Below are positions 37,001-44,921 of a stretch of DNA of 64,000 nt, in pieces. The position numbers and the translations under genes are program-made. Numbering within the stretch: position 1 is the first letter of the stretch; each line of letters opens with the position of its first letter. This stretch comes from Methanolacinia paynteri (GTDB lineage: Archaea > Halobacteriota > Methanomicrobia > Methanomicrobiales > Methanomicrobiaceae): the NCBI RefSeq assembly GCF_000784355.1, contig NZ_KN360930.1:1-64000 (forward strand), given 5' to 3'. The notes under the pieces were generated by a model. That model was given only the letters and a program-made list of their open reading frames with translations, was not told the origin of the DNA and did not search any database.

Positions 37001-37796
37001 TCTGAGAGAAGATCTCCTGGAGAAGATCAAGGAAGGTTTCCCAGAGGAAGAGGCCCGTGAAATGGCACTTATCCGTATATTCGGAGATCCTCCGGGCCAG
37101 CATGGTGTAGGTGTCTGCGAAGTCCTGCATGCATCCGCATGGGAGACCCGAAAGGACCTTGCCGATGTCTATACCAACTGGGGGGCTCATGCGTACGGAA
37201 GAAAGTTCAGGGGTGAAAAATTCCCGGAGCTGTTCAAAAAGAAGATTGGCAGCCTTGATGCGACTGTCAAGAACCGCGTCTCAAGAGAGTGGGATATTCT
37301 CGAAACCGATGACGACTATGCATGCCTCGGCGGAATGAATGCATGTGTCAAGGCTTACGGTGACAAAGATCCTGTTTCGGTAATAGGCGATGCATCTGAT
37401 CCGAAGAATATCAAGACGAAGCTGCTCGATGAAGAGATCAGGTTCATCTTCAGGAGCAGGGTGCTGAATCCGCGGTGGATAGAGGGGTTGAAGCCGCACG
37501 GTTTCCGCGGTGTTCAGGATATCGTGACAACACTCGAGTACACCTTCGGCTGGGATGCCACCTCCGATGCAGTCGATGACTGGGAGTACCAGGCTGCAGC
37601 AGAGCATTTCTTATTCAATGAGGAGAACAGGAAATGGATAGAAGATAATAACCCGTATGCTCTCCACGCCATATCGGGCAGGCTCCTGGAGGCAAAGGAC
37701 AGGGGATTCTGGGATGCAAAGGAAGAGATGATTAAGAAACTTGAGAAGATCTATCTCGAGTCCGAAGAGTATCTTGAAAGAACCGGTGATGATTAG
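34050..37796 (+). CDS. cobN: CobN/BchH-type large chelatase subunit
   Basis: The 1248-residue protein is the large, porphyrin-binding subunit of an ATP-dependent class I chelatase. Landmarks are HLGTHGTLEWLPGKGNAMS at about residue 548 and NDPGEGMEAKRRG at about 580, both typical of CobN. In aerobic bacteria CobN with CobS and CobT inserts cobalt into hydrogenobyrinic acid diamide; BchH with BchI and BchD inserts magnesium. Here matching ChlI- and ChlD-type subunits are encoded at 48663-51640. An anaerobe does not need late cobalt insertion for de novo synthesis, so the metal and ring remain open. GAGGA precedes ATG 34050. Confidence 0.88.
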   Translation: MKIVYISAGTGENPWLEGAAASCPDQGTGLEIVQSTSEAIDSEEKKFVEILEDVRTGDLLLVSNHGSVTYFKKFDRLIEKARENNINTFVCSSVDEEMKENRQLFRQSDEDYDFIHACLELGGKENTQSLILWACKEIGGANVDVPPLVYPPTEGFFHPSMPEVYDYESHMERLDPSRPTIGILVHQFGFIRKNLLPVEALIKAVEEREMNALPFFLVTSPNEVTGSMGIRKFIETYLIRDGSSIIDVLIVNMSFSQLSLSDPNDGTKTDPVYNFFSDLNVPLLQTITLYRSYEAWKDDDQGLSAMEISSGVIWPEFDGQIIAIPIGTTDEYEGRKNVAIPIPGRPERVAEMAKRWSELKKVPIEDRKVVIFLYQYTEEMDALGDAGGLDTPQSVIEILHSLKDQGYFVENIPETGNDLIYEMIAGLTNDTRWISKEQMKERAAGFVSTDLYREWFEKIPKANQDKIYEDWGEAPGEIFEVEEGLCIPGVVKGNIFIGIQPPRGYFDQIETMIHSTDLVMPHHYLAYYRWIKHVFGAHAVIHLGTHGTLEWLPGKGNAMSEECYPDLILEDMPHLYPYIINDPGEGMEAKRRGWGVALDYNTPPMMRAQGYGELSDLDIILQEYLRAKRGGEEKKAAGLIEEARVIVIDKNLTNDLGLSEEPESGEIAQNAERLYDYICELRDVIIKDGLHIYGQPPAGNRFLEMVYALTRLENGSVPSLRESVAEAMSLSLRELLEEPSGFNQLKRQTNGALVDEIDAASNLLIEMMAECGYDREEVLKIIRAGYGNGNPNLEACGAFICDEIFKNLNRTTDEIANMLRGLDAGYVEPGPSGDPTRGNAHLLPTGRNCYSIDPASVPTHAAWITGKELADQMVGRYIEEKGEYPQNVGIVVWATDTMRTGGDDIAYILWLMGLRPIWSNRGGAVTGLEVIPASELGRPRIDMSLRISGMFRDSFPNLVHMIDEGVEMIASLDESDDVNYLAAHLREDLLEKIKEGFPEEEAREMALIRIFGDPPGQHGVGVCEVLHASAWETRKDLADVYTNWGAHAYGRKFRGEKFPELFKKKIGSLDATVKNRVSREWDILETDDDYACLGGMNACVKAYGDKDPVSVIGDASDPKNIKTKLLDEEIRFIFRSRVLNPRWIEGLKPHGFRGVQDIVTTLEYTFGWDATSDAVDDWEYQAAAEHFLFNEENRKWIEDNNPYALHAISGRLLEAKDRGFWDAKEEMIKKLEKIYLESEEYLERTGDD

Positions 37797-37920
37797 AGGT
37801 CTGGAAGCAATTCCCTCTTCTTTTTTTAGCGAAAGAAATGGCAATGACTCTTTGCTGTTTCATGTGGGTAAATAATTCCGGGATAGCATACATGGCGCTG
37901 CTGTATTGCTGATCTTACTT

Positions 37921-38031
37921 GGGCAACCCCGGCACCGGCGACCAGGCCGCCGGACGGCCCCTGCCTAGGGGCCTTGCCCTAAGATAGTCCTCCCACGGCA
38001 CGCTTAGGGGACCGGCAAGGGTCCCCTAAGC
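37921..38031 (+). repeat. structured GC-rich intergenic element, copy C
   Basis: The element begins GGGCAACCCC (37921-37930). Hairpin 1 is CCGGCG/CGCCGG (37935-37940/37948-37953). Hairpin 2 is GGCCCCT-GCCT-AGGGGCC (37956-37973). Hairpin 3 pairs 38002-38013 with 38020-38031 (12 perfect base pairs) around the loop GGCAAG. The order and the hairpin 2 length equal those of copy A, while stems 1 and 3 differ by paired changes. It lies head-to-head with copy B in the convergent gap between cobN and cbiK. Confidence 0.75.
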
Positions 38032-38084
38032 TGTTGAATTTGGTTTTCTTGGTATAGTACACGCCATGAATCTACCGCGTCTCT

Positions 38085-38193
38085 CCGCTCAGGGGATACT
38101 TGTCTATCCCCTGAGCGGCTTCTCACAATGGAGAGGCCCCGAGGTCGGGGCCGATCCGCGAGCCTGCTTTGCGGCTCGCGGCGAGGGGTTGTC
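38085..38193 (-). repeat. structured GC-rich intergenic element, copy B
   Basis: On the minus strand the element starts GACAACCCC (38193-38185). Hairpin 1 is 38156-38164/38173-38181 (9 perfect pairs, 8-base loop). Hairpin 2 is GGCCCCGA-CC-TCGGGGCC (38152-38135), identical to that of copy A. Hairpin 3 pairs 38085-38098 with 38105-38118 (14 perfect pairs) around GACAAG. It is the copy closest to A in sequence. The 53 bases between B and C contain no gene. Confidence 0.8.
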
Positions 38194-38276
38194 AAAAGTA
38201 GTGAAACTTGCTTTTTATACCTGCACAGATTAGTGAAAGGCCAAAAGAAATTTTTTGAATTTATTATTAGAGTTGG

Positions 38277-39125
38277 TTATTTTTTGAGGAATGCGTGAGA
38301 ATCCACACGTGATATCATTCTCTTTACGACGATGTCCGTGATCTGGTCATACTCGCCGAGGCCTTTTGAATCGACTTCCACCGAATATCCTGCTCCTTCC
38401 AGGAGTTTCTGCCATGAATCGCTGTTTGCTCCGCCTGCGATCTCTATCCATGCATGAATTCCCGGAACGATGGTGAGAGGGACCAGTCTGACCTTCTTTG
38501 TGCCTATGTGGCCAAGCCTGGATTTGACTTTCTCGATTCCCGGATAACCGTCAACAGCCCCGATTGTCAGCCTGCCTGTCTTACTGACATCGTCAAGGAC
38601 CATCTGGAGCTGGCAGAGGGCCGGGTCCGTGCCGCCTTCGGACTGGGGTGATACAAGCACGACTGCTTCATCCTCGGCAAGGTTTCCGTAGATCGACTGA
38701 ATAGCTTCCGCGACTTCGAAATAATCCTCGTCAAACATCAGAAGCGGTGTGCTGATAAGTATACCGTCGAATCCGAGAACGCCGTGGGCGCCGGCCATCT
38801 CGTTCAGCGATTTGACGAGCGGATAGAGTTCGTGGTATCTTGTTCCGGGCGTAAGGAATAGCGGCTGCACCACTATCCTTGAATGGCCTTTCTCGATGAG
38901 CGATGCAAGAGCGGCGAGAGGGCCGGGGACATCTTCACCCTGCTCTTTCAATACGAGCCTGACGGGTTCGGAGCTGAAGGCATATGTTACCTCCGCCTTC
39001 GGGTATACTTCCTGTACCTTCTTCATACAGCTCGCGACAACCTGGCGGCCTTCCGCCTGGGTTGTTCCGACTGCCACGATTAAAACAGCACCGTGGCTCT
39101 CAGGTTTTTTACCATGTCCGTGCAT
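38277..39125 (-). CDS. cbiK: sirohydrochlorin cobaltochelatase, CbiK-like
   Basis: A 282-residue protein of the two-lobed CbiK/ferrochelatase type: AVLIVAVGTTQAEGRQ at the start, VQPLFLTPGTRYHEL in the first lobe, PLTIVPGIHAWIEIAG in the second. CbiK inserts cobalt (or, in relatives, nickel or iron) into sirohydrochlorin without ATP. The second metal-binding His is present in GIHAW. From memory of CbiK sequences the first is in (L)HxxPG, and here that position reads Phe, with a nearby His in YHEL. I start it at ATG 39125 behind GGAG. Adjacent cobN and nitrogenase-like genes place it in a tetrapyrrole context. Its activity should not be assumed. Confidence 0.75.
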   Translation of the reverse strand: MHGHGKKPESHGAVLIVAVGTTQAEGRQVVASCMKKVQEVYPKAEVTYAFSSEPVRLVLKEQGEDVPGPLAALASLIEKGHSRIVVQPLFLTPGTRYHELYPLVKSLNEMAGAHGVLGFDGILISTPLLMFDEDYFEVAEAIQSIYGNLAEDEAVVLVSPQSEGGTDPALCQLQMVLDDVSKTGRLTIGAVDGYPGIEKVKSRLGHIGTKKVRLVPLTIVPGIHAWIEIAGGANSDSWQKLLEGAGYSVEVDSKGLGEYDQITDIVVKRMISRVDSHAFLKK

Positions 39126-39171
39126 GACTATAATCTCCAAACGAATTTTTTTACAATGATCAAATTTAAAA

Positions 39172-39246
39172 TATCTTTATTTAAAGATACCGATCTTAAT
39201 TTTTTGTTGGAAAAGATCTATAATTTCGGGTTAAATTAATTTTAAC
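39172..39246. promoter_or_regulatory. AT-rich inverted repeats upstream of cbiK
   Basis: Two inverted repeats lie in the 217-base gap before cbiK: TATCTTT-N4-AAAGATA (39172-39189) and GTTAAA-N5-TTTAAC (39230-39246). The second resembles half-sites of the btuF/pilin repeat (GTTAATTT). They may be operators, and they suggest that cbiK has its own promoter separate from the nitrogenase-like operon upstream. In such AT-rich DNA short repeats also arise by chance. Confidence 0.3.
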
Positions 39247-39342
39247 ATTGTGTATGTTCGATTATATTTGAAAAAACATCAATAGTTAATATTATATATA
39301 GTAATATATCTAGAAAATTTTCTTTATAAAAGTTTCTTAAAA

Positions 39343-40623
39343 TTATGAAAATTTTCTCAGGGCATTGAATATTCTTTCGAGAATATAGAGTACTCCCTCT
39401 CCGCCCAGAAATGCCTTCTGTGTGAACTCAATCTCTCCTGATATCCTGTTGAATATCTCAACAGGACACCTGCATCTCCCGGTAAGCTCCAGGTGTTCTC
39501 CTGATATCCCGTCTGAGAAACAGAAGTCCTGCATAACTGTTTCGCGATCGGCTGAGAGGGCCCCGGGAAGTCCAGTTGATTCAAGGAATTCAATTAATTT
39601 TCTGACGGTTCTGGTATCTTCTCCTGCCATAAATTCTACTGAAACGGGGAGCATCCCCAAGTATTCATAGAGCCATTTTACAAGAGGAAGGGCAAAAGAA
39701 GAATCCGCCTTTATCCCGAATGTTGCCCCTTTGGGATAATCCGATTCGTTAAAGTACCTGGATATCTGGTGGTAGGCATCTGTACGTTTTCTCCGGATAT
39801 CTTCAAGTGCGGGGGTCGGATCGCGTCCAGTAGCCCCGGCCACCTCTCTGATCCAGCTTTCTGTTGCATCGAATCCCACCGGTGCCCCGGCGGAAGGACG
39901 GACTGTAGTTATCCCTAATTCAGACTCGTACCATTCGGCTGTTTGTCCTGCATATTCGGGATATATTACGATATTGTATGATGCTGTGGCCGATTCCCTG
40001 ATCGTTGCTGTGTCCGATCCTGCACCTGGTGCAGATACAATCGAGAGTCCCATAAGTTCACATAGTCTGGTAAGTTCGGCGATGTTTCCCTTCCAATATT
40101 TCTGGTAGATCGAAAAACCCAGCAGGTTTACCCTGTCTTTGGATTTTGGTAGCCGGTTGAGCCTAAGCCATTTCAGTACGGCAACTATTGTCTTGTCAAA
40201 ACCAGCCGACAGGGGTCCTGAATAGCCTGCATCTTCGAACGCCATGCATTTGTCCTCAAGTCCCGCCTCTTTCAGGAAACGATTCAGATCGTCACCTATA
40301 AGCGATGCCCCAGGTGAGTTGACGACCGCAATGAATGCATCTCCTTTTTCAGCAATCAGGGGCAGGATCTCACGCAGCTTATCTGTTGAACCGTGGATAT
40401 AGTCATCGCTGTCGAGATATGTACAGGGAATCCGTGACTGGCCGAAATAGAAGAGCTCTTCGAATGAACGGCGATTTAGTGAATTATCCCTCGGAAAATG
40501 GCGGTCCGAGAAGTAGGCAGGATTGCCGCGACATCCGTTCGGGCCGTTCATAACCGCTCTTGCATCTGTTATTCCTTCGATTGCGAGCAGTGTTCCGAAG
40601 AAGGCATCCTCCTCAAATTTCAC
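39343..40623 (-). CDS. nitrogenase component 1-like protein, NifK-like partner
   Basis: A 426-residue protein of the nitrogenase MoFe/BchNB superfamily. The N-terminal region has MNGPNGCRGN (Cys 31) and RIPCTYLDSDDYIHG (Cys 67), matching cluster-ligand positions of component 1 subunits. The third position reads SPGASLIGDDL, with Ser where NifD/NifK have Cys before the GLIGDD-like turn. It should form a heterotetramer with the fused partner encoded just upstream. I choose GTG 40623, five bases behind GGAGGTG and overlapping the upstream stop (GTGA). No FeMo-cofactor His/Cys set or nifEN/nifB genes are present, so this is not nitrogen fixation. The substrate is unknown, possibly a tetrapyrrole. 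Confidence 0.8.
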   Translation of the reverse strand: MKFEEDAFFGTLLAIEGITDARAVMNGPNGCRGNPAYFSDRHFPRDNSLNRRSFEELFYFGQSRIPCTYLDSDDYIHGSTDKLREILPLIAEKGDAFIAVVNSPGASLIGDDLNRFLKEAGLEDKCMAFEDAGYSGPLSAGFDKTIVAVLKWLRLNRLPKSKDRVNLLGFSIYQKYWKGNIAELTRLCELMGLSIVSAPGAGSDTATIRESATASYNIVIYPEYAGQTAEWYESELGITTVRPSAGAPVGFDATESWIREVAGATGRDPTPALEDIRRKRTDAYHQISRYFNESDYPKGATFGIKADSSFALPLVKWLYEYLGMLPVSVEFMAGEDTRTVRKLIEFLESTGLPGALSADRETVMQDFCFSDGISGEHLELTGRCRCPVEIFNRISGEIEFTQKAFLGGEGVLYILERIFNALRKFS

Positions 40624-42815
40624 AGGACCACCTCCCCGTCCGATCTCCAGCCTTCTATAACCGGCACTTTCATCAGCCTGCTCCATTTTTCGGCCTGATC
40701 AACTGCTGCCTGGAAGCCGAAACCCGGGCAATAGGGGATCTGCACTCCTCTTGCCTTGTCGGCCGGCCTGAGTCGGGGATATGTGTGAAGAACAAGGTCC
40801 GGTTTTAATTCGTTGATATCCTCTGTGCGTTTTTCAAGCGGGTAATTCTTTTCAATCTCGATCTCCCCCTCATAACGGGATGTGAACGATTCGGAAATAG
40901 GAGAATACGTGAGGCCAATCTTCAGGATCTTCATATCGAGATCATGAGCAAGATCACAGATCCAGTCGACGGATTTGGGATAGGATGTTATCAGCACTTT
41001 CTTTCCTTCAAAATGAGGCTTTAACCGTTCAATCTTCTGCTGGTACTTTTCTTTTTCCTCTGCAATGATCTCCTTCGCAGTATTTTCTTCATTAAAGAGT
41101 TCTGCAATGTTTAACAACCATTCTTCAGATTCCCTGAATCCTGTAGGCAGGGATTTATCGAAGAACGGTACGTCGGAGGCCGAAGAAAGGAGCGTTTTAA
41201 TAGATAGAGAAGTATCTTCCGCGTCGGCAGGGAGATTGAGAGCCGCCCTGTTGAAGTTTTCCAGGGAGCTGAATGGAACTTTACTCAGGAAGCGGGAGTT
41301 TAAGGATATTCCAAGTCTTTTCAGGAGTTCTTCGATGATATCCATCGAGGCTTCATCATTTGTTGCAAGCCATTTCTCCGCAATCACATTGACGGATCTT
41401 TCCTTAGCCTGTTGTCCTCTCTCTCCGGAGCGGATTATTCCCGCAATTGTCCTGTATGCCTCCATGATGCCCTGTGCAAAGTCACCTTTCAGGTTTCCGT
41501 CGACCTCGACAGGTATCAGGTTTACACTTGGGTAATCTTCAAGTATCCCCGATACGACACCGCCGACGTTGTCCCCGATTATTCCGGGAGGGCAGGCAGT
41601 GACGATGAATATATTTTTGTACCCTTTGCCGATCGAGGATTCTATCGTCTGCTTCAGTTTTTCCTCCCCGCCAAAGATGAAGTCCTCATCAGTCATATCC
41701 GTGGAGAAGAACCGCTTCATAAATCCTGCGTCATATGGAAGGTTGTAGATCTGTGCAGAATGCAGTTCCCTGTCAAACAGCTTTTCACAGATCATCAGGA
41801 GGCAGCTCCTCGGGCAGTGCATAACTATTGCAGCATCCGTAATCTGGGCTGCAACAGATACCGCACCTGCAAACGCACAGCCTATGAGGGGGCGCCTGTT
41901 CTTTACGGACGGCGATTTTACCTTAACCTGTTCCATGCGTTTTTTCAGAACCGAGACGTCGAATTTCTTTACATCAGCCAAATCTTCCCGCTGAAGGACG
42001 ATGCTCTCAAGCTCTTTTTCCTCAAGCGGCAGGGCAGGATATAGTCTTTCTTCTCTGTCATCCAGGATCTTCTTAATGTGGTCGGCAATATTTCGGATAA
42101 TTTCTGATTCGGCTGAAGACGGATATTTCTCAATTATTGTGTGCCCTTCTTTCTCGGCACTGGCAAATATTTCGCTACGAGGAATCTGTGTTATAACCGG
42201 TAGCCTTACTGCCTCTGCAAACCTTCTTACCCGGTCGTCTTCTTCCTCCAGTCCGCGGGTATTGTAGATTATACCGGCAACTTTGCTGGTTTTCTCTGTG
42301 AAATTTTTTATTCCTTTAAGGATGTTATTCGCGGCATAGAGCGAGAGATATTCGCCTGAGGTTACGATGAAGACCACATCGGCATACTCGTCACGCACCG
42401 GTACTGCGAATCCCCCGCATACGACATCCCCCAGCACATCATAGATGCTGACATCAAAATATTCCTGGTCCAGGCCAAGCTCTTCGAGAAGCTCAAAGGT
42501 GGTAATTACGCCCCTTCCAGCACAGCCTACACCAGGTTCGGGCCCTCCTGCCTCGACACATGCGACTCCGCCGTGCCCTGTGAATACGATATCCTCAAGG
42601 TGCCTGTCTTCTGGAAGGGCGCATTTGATGTAATCGAGAACAGTTGTAGGGATATTGCCTCCGAGCAGAAGTCTTGTGGAATCATGCTTGGGATCGCACC
42701 CAATCTGAAGAACTTTCAGACCCTTCCCTGCAAGAGCGGCTGATACATTGGCGGAGATCGTCGACTTTCCTATCCCGCCTTTTCCATAGACGGCAATTCT
42801 AATCCCTATCACCAC
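40620..42815 (-). CDS. fused nitrogenase-like reductase: NifH/BchL-type Fe protein plus component 1 subunit
   Basis: The 731-residue protein is a fusion. Residues 1-255 are a complete Fe protein: Walker A GKGGIGKST (11-19), iron-sulfur ligands Cys 98 (GVGCAGRG) and Cys 133 (DVVCGGF), as in NifH. Residues 300-731 are a component 1 subunit with GCAFAGA (Cys 313), HCPRSC (334/338) and TACPPGIIGDN (Cys 408), the three cluster-ligand positions. Normally the ATP-driven Fe protein docks and leaves; covalent fusion is unusual. The start GTG 42815 lies inside the end of the ABC ATPase gene, so importer and reductase are translationally coupled. By analogy with CfbCD and BchLNB the substrate may be an imported tetrapyrrole. 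Confidence 0.85.
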   Translation of the reverse strand: MVIGIRIAVYGKGGIGKSTISANVSAALAGKGLKVLQIGCDPKHDSTRLLLGGNIPTTVLDYIKCALPEDRHLEDIVFTGHGGVACVEAGGPEPGVGCAGRGVITTFELLEELGLDQEYFDVSIYDVLGDVVCGGFAVPVRDEYADVVFIVTSGEYLSLYAANNILKGIKNFTEKTSKVAGIIYNTRGLEEEDDRVRRFAEAVRLPVITQIPRSEIFASAEKEGHTIIEKYPSSAESEIIRNIADHIKKILDDREERLYPALPLEEKELESIVLQREDLADVKKFDVSVLKKRMEQVKVKSPSVKNRRPLIGCAFAGAVSVAAQITDAAIVMHCPRSCLLMICEKLFDRELHSAQIYNLPYDAGFMKRFFSTDMTDEDFIFGGEEKLKQTIESSIGKGYKNIFIVTACPPGIIGDNVGGVVSGILEDYPSVNLIPVEVDGNLKGDFAQGIMEAYRTIAGIIRSGERGQQAKERSVNVIAEKWLATNDEASMDIIEELLKRLGISLNSRFLSKVPFSSLENFNRAALNLPADAEDTSLSIKTLLSSASDVPFFDKSLPTGFRESEEWLLNIAELFNEENTAKEIIAEEKEKYQQKIERLKPHFEGKKVLITSYPKSVDWICDLAHDLDMKILKIGLTYSPISESFTSRYEGEIEIEKNYPLEKRTEDINELKPDLVLHTYPRLRPADKARGVQIPYCPGFGFQAAVDQAEKWSRLMKVPVIEGWRSDGEVVL

Positions 42816-43851
42816 CGTTGTCCGAAGACGGGATGCATTCGATCATCTCTGAAATGCTGGTGCATTCCTTCTCTGAATCTTCCGTATGGATATTCCATAT
42901 GGTTTTTCCTCCGTCGTTATTTATCGCGATACGGATGTCTTCTTCTGTCTCCGTTTCTCCTGCGGCTGTGGCAGATGTGTAGCCGATCCTTTCAAGAGCA
43001 TACAGGGTCCAGATCTTTTCAATCGATTCGGGAGCCGAGAGTGAGAATGTCCCTTTCTTCTCAACAGGAATTGTGAATTCCCCTCTCACTGCGTCGAAGC
43101 TCACCCCGTCGATCTCGAAGGCCGATCCGAAGATGCCTGAGAGTACTAGGTCCTCCGGGACACCGGAGATCATATTTCCCCTTCTGTCTATGATCCAGAG
43201 CTGGTCGGCGCAGCGAATTGCAAGATTCAGGTCGTGCGTGGAGAGGAGGATCGATTTTCCTGTTTTCCTGGCTACAGTCCTGAGAATGCGCATCGTTTCG
43301 ATCTTATGCGGAAGGTCCAGGTATGCGGTCGGCTCGTCAAGGACCATCATCTCCGGTTCCTGTGCAAGTGCCCTTGCGATCATCACCTTCTGCCGTTCGC
43401 CATCGCTCATCTCGTGCATAAAACGCCTTGCCAGCTCTCCCGCACCAACGGATTCAAGTGCCGATATTACGATATCCCTGTCTGAATCCGTGAGTCTGCC
43501 TGCCCAGTTGGTATAGGGAAATCTCCCGAGCGCCACGATGTCAAAAGCAGTCAGGTATCCTGCCTCGACCGGAGTCGTCAGCACCACGCTCAGGGTTTTC
43601 GCCTTTTCCTCGGACGTGTGTTCTTCTATCTTTTTGTCGCAAAGCAGGACTTCACCGCAGAGTGGCGGCTGTATCCCTGTAATGGTACGGATTAGGGTGG
43701 ATTTTCCCGACCCGTTGGGACCGATCAGGCATACAAGTTCACCCCTCCTTAGGTTGAGGTTGAGATCTTTGGAGACTTCTTTGATGATCGTCTTCTGGTT
43801 CCTGTAGCCAATTGTCAGGTTGCTGCAGGTCAGGATCGGATCTCCGATCAT
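42799..43851 (-). CDS. FecE-type ABC ATPase coupled to the nitrogenase-like operon
   Basis: A 350-residue ATPase: Walker A GPNGSGKST, signature MSDGERQK, Walker B MMVLDEPT, H-loop LLSTHD. The second residue of the signature is changed from the usual LSGGE. About 100 residues follow the ATPase core, including a weak repeat-like FTIPVEKKGTF region. ATG 43851 overlaps the permease stop (ATGA). The frame stays open to 44295 but that part lies within the permease gene and is not credible protein. The 3' end overlaps the fused reductase gene by 17 bases. Confidence 0.85.
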   Translation of the reverse strand: MIGDPILTCSNLTIGYRNQKTIIKEVSKDLNLNLRRGELVCLIGPNGSGKSTLIRTITGIQPPLCGEVLLCDKKIEEHTSEEKAKTLSVVLTTPVEAGYLTAFDIVALGRFPYTNWAGRLTDSDRDIVISALESVGAGELARRFMHEMSDGERQKVMIARALAQEPEMMVLDEPTAYLDLPHKIETMRILRTVARKTGKSILLSTHDLNLAIRCADQLWIIDRRGNMISGVPEDLVLSGIFGSAFEIDGVSFDAVRGEFTIPVEKKGTFSLSAPESIEKIWTLYALERIGYTSATAAGETETEEDIRIAINNDGGKTIWNIHTEDSEKECTSISEMIECIPSSDNGGDRD

Positions 43852-44921
43852 GTCGTCACACCCCTTCCGAATTTCGTTCCGCGGACGATCACCCAGATCA
43901 CGACCGGTGCGCCGAATAGGGCAGTGATTGCATTGATTGGCAGCACAATGTCCGTTCCGGGTAGATGGGATATGATATCGGTGCAGAGTGCGATGATTCC
44001 GCCGACGATTATACACCCGGGGACGAGAATACGGTGGTCGGCGCTCACGAACATGGCCCTGCACAGGTGTGGAACAGCAATTCCAAGGAAACCGATAGGG
44101 CCGCAGAAGGCCGTAACCACTCCTGCCATAAGCGCTGTGTTGGTTATGATGAGTATTCTGGTCGTTTTGTAGTTCATTCCAAGGCTCTCGGCGTACTGTT
44201 CTCCCAGCAGGAGGGCATTGAGCGATTTGACCGTGCAGATCGAAAGGATGAATCCTACAAGGAGGAGGGCCACCATGATCGGGACCTGCCCCCATGTAAC
44301 TCCCGAGAAACTGCCGAAGGTCCAGGCGGTATAAGAGTGCATGCTGGATTCATCTGAAAACTGTAGGAGGATGGTGACTATTGCACTGCTTATATAGGAG
44401 ACCATTATTCCGAGAATAAGGATCGTGATGTTGCTCTTGATCTTTGACGAGATGATCAATATCAGGGCCAGTACTGCAAAGGATCCGATTATCGCAGCAA
44501 CCGATATGCTCAGGTCGCCGATGAACCCGATGGTGGCGAATATCGCACCTACACCGCAGGCGCCTGCAGAGAGCATAACCAGTGCAACACCGAGACTCGC
44601 TCCCGAGCTTATACCGAGGATATACGGATCGGCAAGCGGATTTCTGAAGAATGTCTGCATGAGGAGACCGGCAAGAGCAAGTGCCCCGCCTGCAAATACG
44701 GCGGTTATTGCCTTGGGAAGCCTCCAGTCCCAGAAGATATTCTCCCACGTTGTTTTTACATCGCCTCCGGTCAGCATTTTTACAAAAGCTTCCAGGGGAA
44801 TGTTCACCGATCCTGCCAGAAGGTCAAGGATAAACAGAGCAATAAGGACTATGAGGATCACCGGTAGGACTAAGGTAAGTCTCTTCAGACTGTCCCCGCT
44901 ATCACTGCCGGAGAAATTCAT
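43848..44921 (-). CDS. FecCD-family permease coupled to the nitrogenase-like operon
   Basis: A 357-residue permease with the family signature MQTFFRNPLADPYILGISSG (about residues 88-107) and GIAVPHLCRAMFVSADHR near 285. It is a paralogue of the permease at 28284-29306. It works with the binding protein upstream and the ATPase downstream, and both junctions overlap by four bases. The ligand class is metal chelates: corrinoids, hemes, siderophores. Genes that follow in the operon point to a tetrapyrrole. Confidence 0.87.
   Translation of the reverse strand: MNFSGSDSGDSLKRLTLVLPVILIVLIALFILDLLAGSVNIPLEAFVKMLTGGDVKTTWENIFWDWRLPKAITAVFAGGALALAGLLMQTFFRNPLADPYILGISSGASLGVALVMLSAGACGVGAIFATIGFIGDLSISVAAIIGSFAVLALILIISSKIKSNITILILGIMVSYISSAIVTILLQFSDESSMHSYTAWTFGSFSGVTWGQVPIMVALLLVGFILSICTVKSLNALLLGEQYAESLGMNYKTTRILIITNTALMAGVVTAFCGPIGFLGIAVPHLCRAMFVSADHRILVPGCIIVGGIIALCTDIISHLPGTDIVLPINAITALFGAPVVIWVIVRGTKFGRGVTT

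Noticed and set aside
39343-42815. Assignment of the nitrogenase-like genes to nitrogen fixation or to the F430 enzymes CfbCD
   Set aside because: No nifB, nifE or nifN genes and no full FeMo-cofactor ligand set are seen. CfbC and CfbD are separate proteins, and cfbA, cfbB and cfbE are not in the window. The Fe-protein fusion and the extra NifK-like partner do not match.
43852-44295. An in-frame extension of the second importer ATPase by 148 residues
   Set aside because: It lies wholly within the permease gene in another frame, is rich in Arg, His and Pro, and has no ATPase features. ATG 43851 overlaps the permease stop in the usual ATGA manner and is the true start.
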